This document shows, piece after piece, positions 25,333 through 34,139 of a stretch of 64,000 bases of DNA. The stretch spans positions 4,092,001 through 4,156,000 of the forward strand of contig NZ_CP022296.1 in the NCBI RefSeq assembly GCF_017310035.1, read 5' to 3'. Position 1 is the first letter of the stretch. Each line of letters starts with the position of its first letter. The notes under the pieces were generated by a model. The model searched no databases and was not told the DNA's origin. It saw nothing but the letters and a program-made list of their open reading frames with translations. Position numbers and translations under genes: made by a program. Source of the DNA: Nocardioides sp. S5 (lineage in GTDB: Bacteria; Actinomycetota; Actinomycetes; Propionibacteriales; Nocardioidaceae).

Positions 25333-26915
25333 GCGTCGAGCGATGCGTCGGCCACGAGCTCATCCTCGCGCTTCACCGAGGTGCGCAGGGGGACTTCGCG
25401 GATGAAGAGCACCGCGAACAGCGCGCCGACCGCGAAGGGCAGCGCGACGAGGAAGATGTGTCCGGTCGCGTCGCCGAAGGCGCTCTCGAAGATCGCTTGG
25501 ACCGGCGCGGGCAGGTCCGACACGTCGGGGATGCCGCCGGTGTCGTGGCCGACCTGCGAGGCGAGCTCGGGGCGGTCGGCGACGAGCGCGGCGAGGCCGG
25601 CCTCCACCGCGTCGGCCACCTGGTGGGCGAGGACCGCGCCGAGCGCGGCGATGCCGACCGAGCCGCCGAGGGAGCGGAAGAACGCGACGACCGAGGAGCC
25701 GGCGCCCATGTCGGAGAGCGCGATGGTGTTCTGCACCGCGAGGACGAGGTTCTGCATGGTGGCGCCCAGGCCGAGGCCGAGGACGGCCATGTAGACGCCC
25801 GTCTGCCACAGCGGGGTGCCGGCGTCGATGGTGGCGAGCAGGCCGATGCCGGCGATCACGGCGACCATGCCGCCGACCAGCCAGCGCTTCCACAGGCCGG
25901 TGGCGGTGATGATGCGTCCGCTGAGGATGCTCGAGACCAGCAGCCCGCCGACCATGCAGATCGACATCAAGCCGGCTCCGGTCGGGCTCATGTCCTTGGC
26001 GCGCTGGAAGTAGAGGCTGAGGTAGACCGTCGAGCCGAACATGGCGAGGCCGATCAGCACCGACGCGATCGTGGCCAGCGTGAGCGTACGGTCCTGGAAG
26101 AGCCGCAGCGGGATGACCGGGTCCTTGGCGACGTTGGCCTCGACGTGGATGGCCGCGGCGATGACGGCGACGGAGCCGACCACCAGGACTCCGCTGGTCC
26201 ACGACACCCAGTCGAAGTTCTGGCCGCCGAGGGAGACCCAGACGAGCAGGACCGAGACGCCGCCGACCAGCAGGAAGGCGCCCAGGTAGTCGATGGACAC
26301 CTCGCGCTTGACCACCGGGAGGCGCAGCGTCTTCTGCAGCACGACGAAGGCGAGCGCCGCGACCGGTAGGCCGGCGAAGAAGCACCAGCGCCAGCCGACG
26401 GTGTCGACCAAGACGCCACCGACTAGCGGGCCGGAGACCGTGGCAAGGGCGAAGACCGCACCGATGTAGCCGCTGTAGCGACCACGCTCGCGCGGCGAGA
26501 CCATCGTTGCGATGACGACCTGCACGAGCGCGGTGAGGCCGCCGACGCCGAGGCCCTGCACCACGCGGGCACCGATCAGCACCTCCATCGACGGCGCGAA
26601 GCCGGCGATCAGCGAGCCGATCGAGAAGATCACCAGCGCCGACTGCACCAGCAGCTTCTTGTCGAACAGGTCGGCGAACTTGCCCCAGATCGGCGTCGTG
26701 GCGGTCATCGCGAGCATGGTCGCCACGACCACCCAGGTGTAGCCGGTCTGGCTGCCCTGCAGGTCGTCGACGATGGTCGGCAGCGCGTTGCTGACGATCG
26801 TGCTGGAGAGCATCGCGACGAACATCGCGAGGAGGAGCCCGCTCAGGGCCTCGAGCACCTGCCGGTGCGTCATCTCCCCGCTCTGCTCGGCGGGGACGGT
26901 GGGAGCCTGGGTCAC
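25329..26915 (-). CDS. MFS drug exporter, DHA2 (EmrB/QacA) type
   Basis: A 528-residue transporter with 14 predicted hydrophobic segments, the DHA2 layout: motif GKFADLFDKKLL between TM2 and TM3, motif C (ALATVSGPLVGGVLVDTVGWRWCFF) in TM5. It would export toxic organic compounds by proton antiport. GTG 26915 has only a weak AAGG upstream. The coupled MarR gene downstream and the palindrome at 26951-26965 indicate local control. Proposed substrates would be guesses. Confidence 0.9.
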   Translation of the reverse strand: MTQAPTVPAEQSGEMTHRQVLEALSGLLLAMFVAMLSSTIVSNALPTIVDDLQGSQTGYTWVVVATMLAMTATTPIWGKFADLFDKKLLVQSALVIFSIGSLIAGFAPSMEVLIGARVVQGLGVGGLTALVQVVIATMVSPRERGRYSGYIGAVFALATVSGPLVGGVLVDTVGWRWCFFAGLPVAALAFVVLQKTLRLPVVKREVSIDYLGAFLLVGGVSVLLVWVSLGGQNFDWVSWTSGVLVVGSVAVIAAAIHVEANVAKDPVIPLRLFQDRTLTLATIASVLIGLAMFGSTVYLSLYFQRAKDMSPTGAGLMSICMVGGLLVSSILSGRIITATGLWKRWLVGGMVAVIAGIGLLATIDAGTPLWQTGVYMAVLGLGLGATMQNLVLAVQNTIALSDMGAGSSVVAFFRSLGGSVGIAALGAVLAHQVADAVEAGLAALVADRPELASQVGHDTGGIPDVSDLPAPVQAIFESAFGDATGHIFLVALPFAVGALFAVLFIREVPLRTSVKREDELVADASLDA

Positions 26916-26950
26916 TGCACGCCTTCGATTCGTGGTTGCCGATCGCAATA

Positions 26951-26965
26951 GTTGTTGACCACAAC
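26951..26965. promoter_or_regulatory. Probable MarR operator upstream of the exporter
   Basis: GTTGT and ACAAC in inverted orientation around a 5-bp spacer, 36 bp upstream of the exporter start, inside the region that should hold its promoter. MarR proteins typically bind such TTGT/ACAA palindromes. Assignment to the coupled MarR is inference. Confidence 0.5.
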
Positions 26966-27060
26966 CGTATGCGCGGAGGCGTACGTCGCCAACCCGGGCG
27001 GGCCGAGACGTGGGCCACACCGTCGTCGTACCGCTGCGGACGCAAGCCTCCATATCGAAG

Positions 27061-27123
27061 CTGGAGCCTCACCCGCGAAGCTTCGGGGTGGAGGCTCGAG
27101 ATTCCCCGGGTACCCGGGGATCG
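27061..27123. repeat. Palindromic intergenic repeat, copy 3
   Basis: Aligns with 1088-1150 over the same 63-bp length, about 53 of 63 positions by hand. It ends in the perfect palindrome TCCCCGGGTACCCGGGGA. In this copy the inner part also forms a near-complete hairpin (GAGCCTC ... GAAGCTTC ... GAGGCTC) through paired changes relative to copy 1. It lies between the leader-peptide transcript and the MFS gene, in the same orientation as copy 1. Confidence 0.75.
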
Positions 27124-27155
27124 CAACGGCGGGCGAGGGGCCCCCGGAAGTGCAG

Positions 27156-27281
27156 CGACCCGCAGGCCTGCTGCTCCGTGAGGAGCCCCGGCGGATGACA
27201 CCGGGAGCCTGCGGGTCGGGTGGCTGCAGTGGATTCGCCGGCAGCTGTCGGCGGACCGGGCTGCCTTAGCGGGCAGCCACC
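27156..27281 (-). ncRNA. Structured leader RNA with alternative hairpins
   Basis: On the minus-strand transcript three stems can be drawn. Stem A: GGCTGCC (end of the 12-residue peptide) with GGCAGCC right after its stop, loop 6 nt. Stem B: GGTGGCTGC (27281-27273) with GCAGCCACC (27227-27219), perfect 9 bp. Stem C: CGACCCGCAGGC (27218-27207) with GCCTGCGGGTCG (27167-27156), perfect 12 bp, directly abutting B. A and B use the same bases and exclude each other. This is the logic of a translation-sensing attenuator. No known RNA family was recognised. Confidence 0.5.
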
Positions 27282-27304
27282 TCACTCATCCGAAAAGAAC
27301 TCAT
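27266..27304 (-). CDS. Leader peptide, 12 residues
   Basis: ATG 27304 to TAA 27266 encodes MSSFRMSEVAAR. A purine-rich stretch (GGGAGGTGG, then GAGGA) precedes the ATG, and a good promoter lies 32-60 bp upstream. The last codons and the stop form one side of stem A of the RNA structure, so a ribosome finishing the peptide would open it. The sequence resembles the first residues of MerR proteins (SEVAAR), but no such protein continues in any frame. Existence as a translated peptide is inference. Confidence 0.45.
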   Translation of the reverse strand: MSSFRMSEVAAR

Positions 27305-27335
27305 TCCTCGGACCACCTCCCTTCTGTGTGACTCG

Positions 27336-27364
27336 AGCGTACGTCGGCGCGCGGGGTCGCTCAA
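27336..27364 (-). promoter_or_regulatory. Promoter of the leader-peptide transcript
   Basis: On the minus strand: -35 TTGAGC (27364-27359), exactly 17 bp spacer, -10 TACGCT (27341-27336). Transcription would start near 27329, about 25 nt before the peptide ATG. The -35 box overlaps the stop codon of the ABC exporter gene, so this is a separate start reading in the same direction. Confidence 0.6.
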
Positions 27365-29436
27365 CGGGTTAAGCCGGGGTCCTGCACCGACTCCTCGGCC
27401 GGTGCCTCGAACTGCGAGCGGTAGAGGCGGGCGTAGGCTCCGCCGGCCGCGAGCAGCTCCTCGTGCGAGCCCTGCTCGACGATCGAGCCGGCCTCCATCA
27501 CCAGGATCAGGTCGGCGTCGCGGATCGTGGAGAGCCGGTGCGCGATCACGAAGGACGTACGGTCCGAGCGCAGCGCCGCCATCGCGTGCTGCAGCAGCAG
27601 CTCGGTGCGGGTGTCGACCGAGGAGGTGGCCTCGTCGAGGATCAGCAGCGCCGGGTCGGAGAGGAAGGCCCGCGCGATGGTGACCAGCTGGCGCTCACCG
27701 GCCGACAGGTTGGAGCCGTCCTCGTCGATGACCGTGTCGTAGCCGTCGGGCAGCGAGTGCACGAAGCGGTCGACGAAGGTCGCGCGCGCGGCCTCGAGGA
27801 CCTGCTCCTCGCTGGCGTCGGGGCGGCCGTAGGCGATGTTGTCGCGGATGGTGCCGGCGAAGAGCCAGGTGTCCTGCAGCACCATGCCGATCCTCCCTCG
27901 GAGGACCCCCCGCGGCACCGATGCGATGTCCACGCCGTCGATGAGGATCCGCCCCGACTGCGGGTCGTAGAAGCGCATGACCAGGTTGACCATGGTCGTC
28001 TTGCCGGCGCCGGTGGGACCGACGATCGCGACGGTGCTGCCGGGCCGGGCCACGAGCGACAGGCCCTCGATGAGCGGCCGGTGGGGGTCGTAGGAGAACG
28101 ACACGTCCTCGAAGCGGACCTCGCCGTGCGCGTCGGCGGCGAGCGCCGGACGACCCTGCTCCTCGACGGACTCCTCGGGTGCGTCGAGCAGCTCGAAGAC
28201 CCGCTCGGCCGATGCGACGCCGGACTGCAGCAGGTTGAGCATGGAGGCGACCTGCGTCAGCGGCTGGGTGAACTGGCGGGAGTACTGGATGAAGGCCTGC
28301 ACGTCGCCGAGCGACATGGTGCCGCTCGCGACGCGCAGCCCGCCGAGGACCGCGATGACGACGTAGTTGAGGTTCCCGACGAACATCATGATCGGCATGA
28401 TCAGCCCGCTGACGAACTGGGCGCCGTAGGAGGCCTGGTAGAGCTCGTCGTTCTGCTCCGCGAAGACCCGCTCGGCCTCGCCCTGGCGCCCGAAGACCTT
28501 GACGATCGCGTGGCCGGAGAAGGTCTCCTCGATGTGCGCGTTGAGCGTGCCCGTGCGGCGCCACTGCTGGATGAACATTCCCTGCGAGCGCTTCATCACC
28601 GCACCGGTGACCCACATCGAGATCGGCACCGACACCAGCGCGACCGTCGCCAGCAGCGGCGAGATCCAGAACATCATCCCGAGCACCGCGACCACGGTGA
28701 GCAGCGAGGTGAGCATCTGGCTCAGCGTCTGCTGCAGCGTCTGGCTGATGTTGTCGATGTCGTTGGTGACGCGGCTCAGCAGCTCACCGCGCGGCTGCTT
28801 GTCGAAGTAGCCCAGCGGCAGCCGGTGGACCTTGTCCTCGACCTCCGAGCGCATCCGCAGCACGGTGCCCTGCACGACGTCGTTGAGGAGGTAGCCGCCC
28901 AGCCAGGCCAGCAGGGAGGCGGCGACGTAGACCGCGACGACGAGCAGCAGCACGTCGGCCACGGCCGAGAAGTCGACGCCGTCGGTGAGCGTCATCGACG
29001 CGAGCATGTCGGCCCGGTCGTCCTCGCCCTGCTCCCGCAGCGCCTCGACCGCCTGCTCCTGGGTGGTGTCACCGCTCAGCACGTCCCTGCCGAGCAGTCC
29101 GGCGAAGATCAGGTCGGTGGCGCGGCCCAGGATCCACGGCCCGACGGCCGTGGCGACGACGCTGACGACCGTCAGCACGAGCACGGCGTACGCCTTGCGG
29201 CGCTCCGGGTGCAGCCGGGCGAGCAGCCGCTTCAGCGAGGGCCAGAACGTGTCGGCCTTCTGCCCGATCATCCCCCCGCCCATCGGACCGCGGCCGGGAC
29301 CGCCGGGTCCGGCCTGGACCCGCTCGGTCTCCTTCATCTGGCCGTGAAGGACAGGCTCCTCCACGGTCTCGGGGTCCCCGCGGCGTTGTTCGGAGGAGCG
29401 AAGCGGAGGAGAAGAACGTCGTGGGGTGAGATTCAC
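27361..29436 (-). CDS. ABC exporter half-transporter, subunit with intact Walker B
   Basis: A 691-residue fusion of a six-TM exporter domain and an ATPase. Walker [10 protein letters not shown], Walker [10 protein letters not shown] with the catalytic Glu, but the signature is the non-standard NLSAGERQL. Paired with the upstream subunit, whose faults are the opposite, it forms a heterodimer with one working ATP site, as in LmrCD/TmrAB exporters. The substrate is unknown. GTG 29436 overlaps the upstream stop (GTGA) and has GAGGAGG before it. Residues 1-65 are a Gly/Pro-rich extension. Confidence 0.9.
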   Translation of the reverse strand: MNLTPRRSSPPLRSSEQRRGDPETVEEPVLHGQMKETERVQAGPGGPGRGPMGGGMIGQKADTFWPSLKRLLARLHPERRKAYAVLVLTVVSVVATAVGPWILGRATDLIFAGLLGRDVLSGDTTQEQAVEALREQGEDDRADMLASMTLTDGVDFSAVADVLLLVVAVYVAASLLAWLGGYLLNDVVQGTVLRMRSEVEDKVHRLPLGYFDKQPRGELLSRVTNDIDNISQTLQQTLSQMLTSLLTVVAVLGMMFWISPLLATVALVSVPISMWVTGAVMKRSQGMFIQQWRRTGTLNAHIEETFSGHAIVKVFGRQGEAERVFAEQNDELYQASYGAQFVSGLIMPIMMFVGNLNYVVIAVLGGLRVASGTMSLGDVQAFIQYSRQFTQPLTQVASMLNLLQSGVASAERVFELLDAPEESVEEQGRPALAADAHGEVRFEDVSFSYDPHRPLIEGLSLVARPGSTVAIVGPTGAGKTTMVNLVMRFYDPQSGRILIDGVDIASVPRGVLRGRIGMVLQDTWLFAGTIRDNIAYGRPDASEEQVLEAARATFVDRFVHSLPDGYDTVIDEDGSNLSAGERQLVTIARAFLSDPALLILDEATSSVDTRTELLLQHAMAALRSDRTSFVIAHRLSTIRDADLILVMEAGSIVEQGSHEELLAAGGAYARLYRSQFEAPAEESVQDPGLTR

Positions 29437-31166
29437 GCGACCTCCTCGGCCGTGAGCTGCGACTCGACGATCTCGCGGTAGGTCGCGCACGTCTCGAGGA
29501 GCTCGTCGTGGGTGCCGGTGCCGACGACGGCGCCGTCCTCCATCACCACGATCCGGTCGGCGTGCCGGATGGTCGCGACCCGCTGCGCCACGATCACGAC
29601 CGTCGCGTCACGGGTCACCGGTCGCAGCGCGGCCCGCAGCCGGGCGTCGGTGGTGAGGTCGAGGGCGGAGAAGGAGTCGTCGAAGAGGTAGATGTCGGGC
29701 CGGCGGATCACCGCGCGGGCGATCGCCATCCGCTGGCGCTGGCCGCCGCTGAGGCTCGACCCGCCCTGGGCCACCTCGGCGTCGAGCCGCTCGGGCATCG
29801 CCTCGACGAACTCGCGGGCCTGGGCGATCTCGAGGGCCTCCCACATCTCGTCCTCGGTGGCGTCGGGCTTGCCGTAGCGCAGGTTGTCCGCGATGGTCCC
29901 GCGGAAGAGGAAGGCCTTCTGGGGCACCAGCCCCAGCCGTGACCAGAGCGTCTCCATCTCCAGGTGGCGTACGTCGACGCCGCCGAGGCGCACCGCTCCC
30001 CCGGTCGCGTCGAACAGGCGCGGGACGAGGTTCACGAGGGTCGACTTCCCTGCACCGGTCGAGCCGACGATCGCCACGGTCTCGCCGGGCGAGGCGCGCA
30101 GCGACACTCCGCGCAGCACCGGCTCGTCCGCGCCGGGGTAGGCGAAGGTCACCGCGTCGAGCTCGAGGGCCAGCCTGTCGGGCAGGTCGGTGACGGGGTC
30201 GACGGGCGGCACGACCGACGACTCGGTGTCGAGCACCTCGGTGATGCGCTCGGCACAGACGGCAGCGCGCGGCACCATCATCAGCATGAACATCGCCATC
30301 ATCACCGACATGACGATCTGCATCAGGTAGGAGATGTAGGCCGTCAGGGCGCCGACCTGCATCTGTCCGTCCTCGACCCGGTGGCCGCCGAACCACAGCA
30401 CGCCGACGGTCGCGAGGTTGGCCACGATCATGACCGTCGGGAACATCGCCGCCTGCCACCGGCCGGCACGGACCGCCACGTCGGTCAGCTCGGCGTTGGC
30501 GTCGGCGAACCGGGCGGTCTCGTGCTCCTCGCGCACGAACGCCCGCACCACGCGTACGCCGGTGATCTGCTCGCGCAGCAGCCGGTTCACCTCGTCGATG
30601 CGCTCCTGCATGAGCCGGAAGCTCGGCACCATCTGCCGCACGATCAGGCCGATCGAGACCCCGAGCACCGGCACCACCGCCAGCACCAGCCACGACAGGC
30701 CGATGTCCTCGCGGGCGGCCATGATGATGCCGCCCACCATCATGATCGGCGCCGCGACCATCAGGGTGCCGCCCATGAGGACGAGCATCTGCACCTGCTG
30801 CACGTCGTTGGTCTCGCGGGTGATGAGCGACGGGGCACCGAAGTGCTGCACCTCGCGCGCGGAGAAGGACCCGACCCGGCGGAAGATCGCGGCACGCAGG
30901 TCGCGGCCGAAGCCCATCGCGTTGCGGGCGGAGAACCACACCGCGGCGATCGAGCAGACGACCTGCACGAGCGACACCGCGAGCATCAGCCCGCCGTGGC
31001 TCACGATGTAGGCGGTGTCACCGGTGACGACACCGCGGTCGATGATGTCGGCGTTGAGGCTCGGCAGGTAGAGCGCGGCCATCGTGCCGACGAACTGGAG
31101 CGCCACGACGGCCCCCAGCGGTGCGGCGTACGGCCGGAGGTAGGTGCGGACCAGGCGCAGCAGCAT
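29433..31166 (-). CDS. ABC exporter half-transporter, subunit with degenerate Walker B
   Basis: A 577-residue exporter half. Six TM helices in residues 1-310, then Walker [10 protein letters not shown], standard signature [14 protein letters not shown], but Walker B reads IYLFDDSFS: the catalytic Glu is Asp. This makes it the partner that lends its signature to the working site of the heterodimer. The ATG overlaps the stop of the TetR gene by one base (TGATG), so regulator and both subunits are one operon. Confidence 0.92.
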   Translation of the reverse strand: MLLRLVRTYLRPYAAPLGAVVALQFVGTMAALYLPSLNADIIDRGVVTGDTAYIVSHGGLMLAVSLVQVVCSIAAVWFSARNAMGFGRDLRAAIFRRVGSFSAREVQHFGAPSLITRETNDVQQVQMLVLMGGTLMVAAPIMMVGGIIMAAREDIGLSWLVLAVVPVLGVSIGLIVRQMVPSFRLMQERIDEVNRLLREQITGVRVVRAFVREEHETARFADANAELTDVAVRAGRWQAAMFPTVMIVANLATVGVLWFGGHRVEDGQMQVGALTAYISYLMQIVMSVMMAMFMLMMVPRAAVCAERITEVLDTESSVVPPVDPVTDLPDRLALELDAVTFAYPGADEPVLRGVSLRASPGETVAIVGSTGAGKSTLVNLVPRLFDATGGAVRLGGVDVRHLEMETLWSRLGLVPQKAFLFRGTIADNLRYGKPDATEDEMWEALEIAQAREFVEAMPERLDAEVAQGGSSLSGGQRQRMAIARAVIRRPDIYLFDDSFSALDLTTDARLRAALRPVTRDATVVIVAQRVATIRHADRIVVMEDGAVVGTGTHDELLETCATYREIVESQLTAEEVA

Positions 31167-31744
31167 CAGGCGTCCTTCGTCCTCAGCACGCCGTCGAGCA
31201 GGGTGCCGACGATCTGGTCGGGGGTGAGCAGGTGCCCGTCGCTGATGTGGGGGTGGGTAGCGGAGAAGGTCAGCATCCGCAACATGTGCACCAGCTGCGC
31301 CGACGTGCAGGTGAGGCGGTCCGCGTCGGGATCGACGACCGCGACCATGACCTTCTCGGCCCGGCGACGACCCTCCTCCACGTGCCGGTGGTCCTTCGGC
31401 GGGCCGACCATCCCCATCGCGGTCATCAGCGCGAAGATGTCGCGGAAGCGCTCCTGGAGCAGCGCGCAGAGCGCGGTGAGCCGCTCACGGAACGGCTGCT
31501 CGACGTCGACCGACGCCAGGTCGGCGAGGAAGGGCTTCATGTCGAGGGCCTTCTCGACCGCTGCCATGACGAGGTCGTCCTTGGAGTCGAAGACCCGGAA
31601 GATCGTGCCCTCGGCGACCCCGGCGGCATCGGCGATCTGCTTGGTCGTCACCGCGCGTCCGTGCGCGAGCAGCAGCGGGAGGGTGGCCTCGACCAGCGCC
31701 TCGCGCCGGTCGTCAGGAGTCATCGGCCTGGCGCGGGGAGTCAC
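31166..31744 (-). CDS. TetR family transcriptional regulator
   Basis: A 192-residue repressor with the TetR HTH at about residues 33-55 (VTTKQIADAAGVAEGTIFRVFDSK) and a variable helical ligand domain. First gene of the ABC exporter operon. GTG 31744 follows a TAGCCT box by 6 nt, a leaderless start; ATG 31723 is the alternative. The palindrome TGAGTGA-N4-TCACTCA just upstream is a typical TetR operator, so it probably represses its own operon until a ligand binds. Confidence 0.9.
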   Translation of the reverse strand: MTPRARPMTPDDRREALVEATLPLLLAHGRAVTTKQIADAAGVAEGTIFRVFDSKDDLVMAAVEKALDMKPFLADLASVDVEQPFRERLTALCALLQERFRDIFALMTAMGMVGPPKDHRHVEEGRRRAEKVMVAVVDPDADRLTCTSAQLVHMLRMLTFSATHPHISDGHLLTPDQIVGTLLDGVLRTKDA

Positions 31745-31750
31745 CCCCAG

Positions 31751-31756
31751 AGGCTA
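31751..31756 (-). promoter_or_regulatory. -10 box TAGCCT, leaderless start of the TetR gene
   Basis: On the minus strand TAGCCT is followed by 6 nt and GTG at 31744. The TetR operator begins 3 bp further upstream, between -10 and -35. Confidence 0.5.
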
Positions 31757-31758
31757 GA

Positions 31759-31776
31759 TGAGTGAGCACTCACTCA
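31759..31776. promoter_or_regulatory. TetR-type operator
   Basis: TGAGTGA and TCACTCA form a perfect 7-bp inverted repeat around GCAC. It lies between the -10 and -35 positions of the TetR promoter and upstream of the divergent small gene at 31854, so it could control both. Confidence 0.75.
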
Positions 31777-31853
31777 CAATGGGCGCCATCGGTCACTTCA
31801 CCGCGGACCGAGGACGAGGGTTGGGACGCGCACCGATGGGTATCCGTCGGGGC

Positions 31854-32252
31854 ATGACTGCCATCGACAAGATCCTGAACTCCGCCTTCGTCGACAAGTA
31901 CAGCGCCGCCATGGCGCCGTCCTTCGACTTCCTTGACACCAGCGCCGGCGCGGAGATCGACGTGCCGGGTGCGCCGGCGGCGGTGAGCACCGCGATCCAG
32001 AAGCTCGTCACCGACCAGGGCCACACCGTGGTCGGGGCGAGCGAGGACCAGCTCGAGCTGGCCGTCATCACCAAGAAGACGATGCTCAGCTGGGAGCTCG
32101 CCACCGGGATCGAGATCACCCCGACGTCACAGGGCTCGCACGTCTCGGTCTTCATGCAGAACATGCCTGGGCGCCCCAAGGCACTGCTCGACGGCAAGAA
32201 GAACAAGAAGGCAGCGCAGAAGCTCGCCGAGCAGATCAGGACCGCCGTCTGA
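31854..32252 (+). CDS. Small cytosolic protein of unknown function
   Basis: A 132-residue soluble protein with a helical start (AIDKILNSAFVDKYSAAMAPSF), a central alpha/beta core (AVSTAIQKLVTDQGHTVVGAS, QLELAVITKKTMLSWELATGIEI) and a basic helical end (KKNKKAAQKLAEQIRTAV). No catalytic motif is visible, and I do not recognise the family beyond it looking like a conserved actinobacterial type. Divergent from the TetR gene across its operator, so expression may follow the ABC exporter. Confidence 0.6.
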   Translation: MTAIDKILNSAFVDKYSAAMAPSFDFLDTSAGAEIDVPGAPAAVSTAIQKLVTDQGHTVVGASEDQLELAVITKKTMLSWELATGIEITPTSQGSHVSVFMQNMPGRPKALLDGKKNKKAAQKLAEQIRTAV

Positions 32253-32275
32253 CGGCCGTCCGATGTGGGGTGCGC

Positions 32276-32923
32276 CTACGGCGCCAGGCGTACGACGTCC
32301 CAGCGCTCGCCGTCGCGGCGGTACACCAGCCTGTCGTGCATCCGCCCCGGTCGTCCCTGCCAGAACTCCACCACGTCCGGCGCGACGCGGTAGCCGCCCC
32401 ACTCCGGCGGCACCGGTACCTCGCCGGCGGACTCGTCGGCGCCGAAGCGCTCCTGCACCCGGGCGTACGCCGCTGCGAGCTCGGCGCGCGAGGCGACCGG
32501 GCGCGACTGGTCCGAGGCCCAGGCCCCGAGCTGCGCACCGCGCGGGCGGGAGTGGAAGTAGGCCTCCACGTCCTCGTCCGAGAGCCGTGTCGCGACGCCC
32601 TCGACGCGCACCTGGCGCTCGAGCGGGTGCCAGGGGAAGAGGAGCGCGCAGTGCGGGTTGGCCGCGAGCTCGCCGCCCTTGCGCGAGGAGTGATTGGTGA
32701 AGAACACGAACCCGTCCGCCCCCACGCCCTTGAGCAGCACCATCCGGCTCGAGGGCCGGCCGTCGGCGTCGGCAGTGGCGATCACCATCGCGTTGGGCTC
32801 GTGCACCCCGGCCGCGACCGCCTGCTCGAGCCACCTCTCGAACATCTCGACCGGGTCGCCGGCCAGGTCGGGGAGGTCGAGACCCCCGCGGCCGTACTCC
32901 TCGCGCAGTCCGGAGAGGTCCAT
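32276..32923 (-). CDS. pdxH: Pyridoxamine 5'-phosphate oxidase
   Basis: A 215-residue FMN enzyme that oxidises pyridoxine/pyridoxamine 5'-phosphate to pyridoxal 5'-phosphate, the last step of vitamin B6 supply. Visible family features: RMVLLKGVGADGFVFFTNHSSRKG (FMN site), SRPRGAQLGAWASDQS and the C-terminal EFWQGRPGRMHDR...WDVVRLAP that closes the active site. Full length. The divergent citrate synthase starts about 100 bp away. Confidence 0.95.
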   Translation of the reverse strand: MDLSGLREEYGRGGLDLPDLAGDPVEMFERWLEQAVAAGVHEPNAMVIATADADGRPSSRMVLLKGVGADGFVFFTNHSSRKGGELAANPHCALLFPWHPLERQVRVEGVATRLSDEDVEAYFHSRPRGAQLGAWASDQSRPVASRAELAAAYARVQERFGADESAGEVPVPPEWGGYRVAPDVVEFWQGRPGRMHDRLVYRRDGERWDVVRLAP

Positions 32924-33021
32924 GTCCCGACCCTAGCCGGGAGCGAGGAACGAGCGCCGGGGTGCACAATGAGCCGTCCCGTGCGGTCCTCCCGGGACTC
33001 CCGCATCCTGAAGGAGCACCC

Positions 33022-34128
33022 ATGACCGAGATCCAGCACGGCCTCGAAGGCGTGGTCGCGTTCGAGACCCAGATCGCGGAGCCCGACAAGGAGGGCTCGG
33101 CGCTGCGCTACCGCGGCGTGGACATCGAGGACCTCGTCGGCCGCGTGCCCTTCGAGAACGTCTGGGGCCTCCTGGTCGACGGCTCCTACACCCCCGGCCT
33201 CCCGCCGGCCGAGCCCTACAACATCGCCATCCACACCGGCGACGTGCGGGCCGACGTGCAGGCCAGCGTCGCCATGCTCGCCCCGATGCTCGGCATGGGC
33301 CAGACCTACGACATCTCCGACGAGCAGGCCCGCCTCGACCTCTCCCGCGTCGCGGTGATGGTGCTGTCGTACGCCGCCCAGTCCGCGCGCGGCCTCGGCA
33401 AGCCGATCGTCCCGCAGGCCGAGGTCGACCAGGGCACGACGCTCGCGGAGAAGTTCCTCATCCGCTGGCACGGCGAGGCCGACCCGAAGCACGCCCACGC
33501 CATCGATGCCTACTGGTCGTCGGCGGCCGAGCACGGCATGAACGCCTCGACCTTCACCGCGCGCGTGATCACCTCGACCGGCGCCGACGTCGCGGCGGCC
33601 TTCTCGGGCGCCATCGGCGCGATGAGCGGCCCGCTCCACGGTGGCGCTCCCTCGCGCGTCCTCGGCATGATCGAGGAGGTCGAGAAGCGCGACGGCGACG
33701 CCGCGTCCTACGTCAAGGAGCTGCTCGACAACGGCGAGCGCCTGATGGGCTTCGGCCACCGCGTCTACCGCGCCGAGGACCCCCGCGCCCGGGTGCTGCG
33801 CCGCACCGCCAAGGAGCTCGACGCCCCCCGCTACGAGGTGGCGGAGGCACTGGAGAAGGCGGCCCTCGCCGAGCTGCGCGAGCGGCGTCCGGACCGCGTG
33901 CTGGAGACCAACGTCGAGTTCTGGGCAGCCATCGTCCTCGACTTCGCCGAGGTGCCGTCGCACATGTTCACCTCGATGTTCACCTGCGCGCGCACCGGCG
34001 GCTGGTCGGCGCACATCCTCGAGCAGAAGACCACCGGTCGGCTGATCCGCCCGTCCGCGGTCTACGCCGGCCCGAGCACGCGGCCGGCCAGCGAGGTTCA
34101 GGGCTGGGACGAGGCCTGGGGAGCCTGA
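33022..34128 (+). CDS. Citrate synthase (actinobacterial type 2)
   Basis: A 368-residue enzyme joining acetyl-CoA and oxaloacetate. Catalytic histidines are in GPLHGGAP and GFGHRVY. The third catalytic position, Asp in the NVDF motif of most citrate synthases, is Glu here (NVEFWAA), which I believe is typical for this actinobacterial CitA-like group. AAGGAG lies 7 nt before the ATG. The stop codon sits in a 9-bp terminator stem. A 2-methylcitrate synthase role cannot be fully excluded from sequence. Confidence 0.9.
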   Translation: MTEIQHGLEGVVAFETQIAEPDKEGSALRYRGVDIEDLVGRVPFENVWGLLVDGSYTPGLPPAEPYNIAIHTGDVRADVQASVAMLAPMLGMGQTYDISDEQARLDLSRVAVMVLSYAAQSARGLGKPIVPQAEVDQGTTLAEKFLIRWHGEADPKHAHAIDAYWSSAAEHGMNASTFTARVITSTGADVAAAFSGAIGAMSGPLHGGAPSRVLGMIEEVEKRDGDAASYVKELLDNGERLMGFGHRVYRAEDPRARVLRRTAKELDAPRYEVAEALEKAALAELRERRPDRVLETNVEFWAAIVLDFAEVPSHMFTSMFTCARTGGWSAHILEQKTTGRLIRPSAVYAGPSTRPASEVQGWDEAWGA

Positions 34129-34139
34129 GCAGGCTCCCC
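34118..34139. terminator. Terminator hairpin overlapping the citrate synthase stop
   Basis: GGGGAGCCT and AGGCTCCCC form a perfect 9-bp stem with loop GAGC; the TGA of citrate synthase lies in the stem and loop (34126-34128). Suitable for both directions, as the DUF393 gene converges on it. Confidence 0.75.

Larger units (their letters stand above)
26916..27360. other. Long intergenic region between exporter systems
   Basis: A 445-bp stretch with no ordinary gene. Reading on the minus strand it holds, in order: a promoter, a 12-codon peptide with ribosome binding site, three stems of which two exclude each other, a copy of the palindromic repeat, and the MarR-type palindrome before the MFS gene. 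No T-run follows the stems. The RNA could end at the repeat as a small transcript or run on into the MFS gene. Confidence 0.6.

Noticed and set aside
27156..27281. Known riboswitch or housekeeping RNA (cobalamin, SRP RNA, tmRNA, RNase P)
   Set aside because: The conserved cores I know for these (B12 box, SRP GGAAG tetraloop helix, tmRNA ends, RNase P start) are not present on either strand.
27266..27304. Remnant of a MerR gene (MSSFRMSEVAAR)
   Set aside because: The start looks like MerR proteins, but no continuation exists in any frame downstream and the region instead forms stems. A leader peptide explains it better.
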